Source: Hydrogenophaga sp. 2FB (GTDB lineage: Bacteria; Pseudomonadota; Gammaproteobacteria; Burkholderiales; Burkholderiaceae_C). Taken from it: 64,000 nt of DNA. This document shows positions 63,963-64,000 of the stretch, piece by piece. The notes beneath the pieces were generated by a model. The model made no database searches. It worked only from the letters and a program-made list of their open reading frames with translations, and was not told the origin of the DNA. The DNA lies in NCBI RefSeq assembly GCF_005503365.1, contig NZ_SCML01000009.1:62001-126000 (forward strand). Reading direction: 5' to 3'. The position numbers were made by a program, and so were the translations under genes. Position 1 is the stretch's first letter. Each line of letters starts with the position of its first letter.

Positions 63963-64000
63963 GGTGATTGAACGTGGGGGAGGGGATGGGTGACGCAGGA

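Overview
The window is high-GC DNA from a betaproteobacterium, most likely a Comamonadaceae member of the order Burkholderiales (Hydrogenophaga/Acidovorax-like). This rests on gene content: an hpa homoprotocatechuate cluster with split hpaG1/hpaG2, an rpsL-rpsG-fusA-tuf-rpsJ block joined to an S10 operon, MarC, HemJ and ZntB-like neighbours, and ribosomal protein sequences of betaproteobacterial type. No rRNA gene is present, so the genus is inference. I see no IS element, phage gene, CRISPR array or tRNA, and no gene-free stretch longer than about 260 bases.

Region 1 (1-25743, all minus strand) is one surface-polysaccharide locus, apparently transcribed from rfbB leftward and running off the left edge. 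It starts with the dTDP-L-rhamnose genes (rfbB, rfbD, rfbA, rfbC). Next come wbpA, wbpB, wbpD and wbpE, which turn UDP-GlcNAc into UDP-2,3-diacetamido-glucuronic acid. Then follow two further sugar-modifying enzymes, a glutamine-dependent amidotransferase (asnB type), two hexapeptide acyltransferases, several glycosyltransferases, a methyltransferase, a Wzx-type flippase, a Wzy-like polymerase and a second flippase-like protein cut by the window edge. Most gene pairs in the left half overlap by 4 bases (ATGA or GTGA), implying translational coupling. The set suggests a heteropolysaccharide with rhamnose and an amidated diacetamido-uronic acid, reminiscent of Bordetella O-antigen.

Region 2 (25844-30067) holds housekeeping genes: a CHCC zinc-finger protein, ilvE, a small membrane protein, radA and a divergent J-domain protein. 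Only 28 bases separate the last two starts.

Region 3 (30045-44471) is catabolic. A nitronate monooxygenase gene diverges from hpaR-hpaG1-hpaG2-hpaE-hpaD-hpaF-hpaH-hpaI, the complete meta-cleavage route from homoprotocatechuate to pyruvate and succinic semialdehyde. The 4-hydroxyphenylacetate hydroxylase genes hpaBC and a transporter are not in the window. A class II aldolase/adducin protein and a PanE-like reductase extend the operon. MarC, MaoC and SDR proteins (minus strand) and a DsbA-like isomerase, dienelactone hydrolase, amidohydrolase and GST (plus strand) follow.

Region 4 (44476-51976) carries a CorA/ZntB transporter, hemB, an unusual degenerate kinase/receiver protein, a candidate small RNA, hemJ, a VanZ-family protein, a thioredoxin-like ferredoxin, an alpha/beta hydrolase and a PBP5-type D,D-carboxypeptidase.

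Region 5 (52015-62066) is the str block and S10 operon, from rpsL to rpsQ, closed by a strong terminator. The spc genes do not follow. Several intercistronic hairpins and a promoter nested in a terminator-like hairpin look regulatory. Region 6 (62099-64000) has a peroxiredoxin, a GNAT acetyltransferase and a cytochrome b561-like protein.
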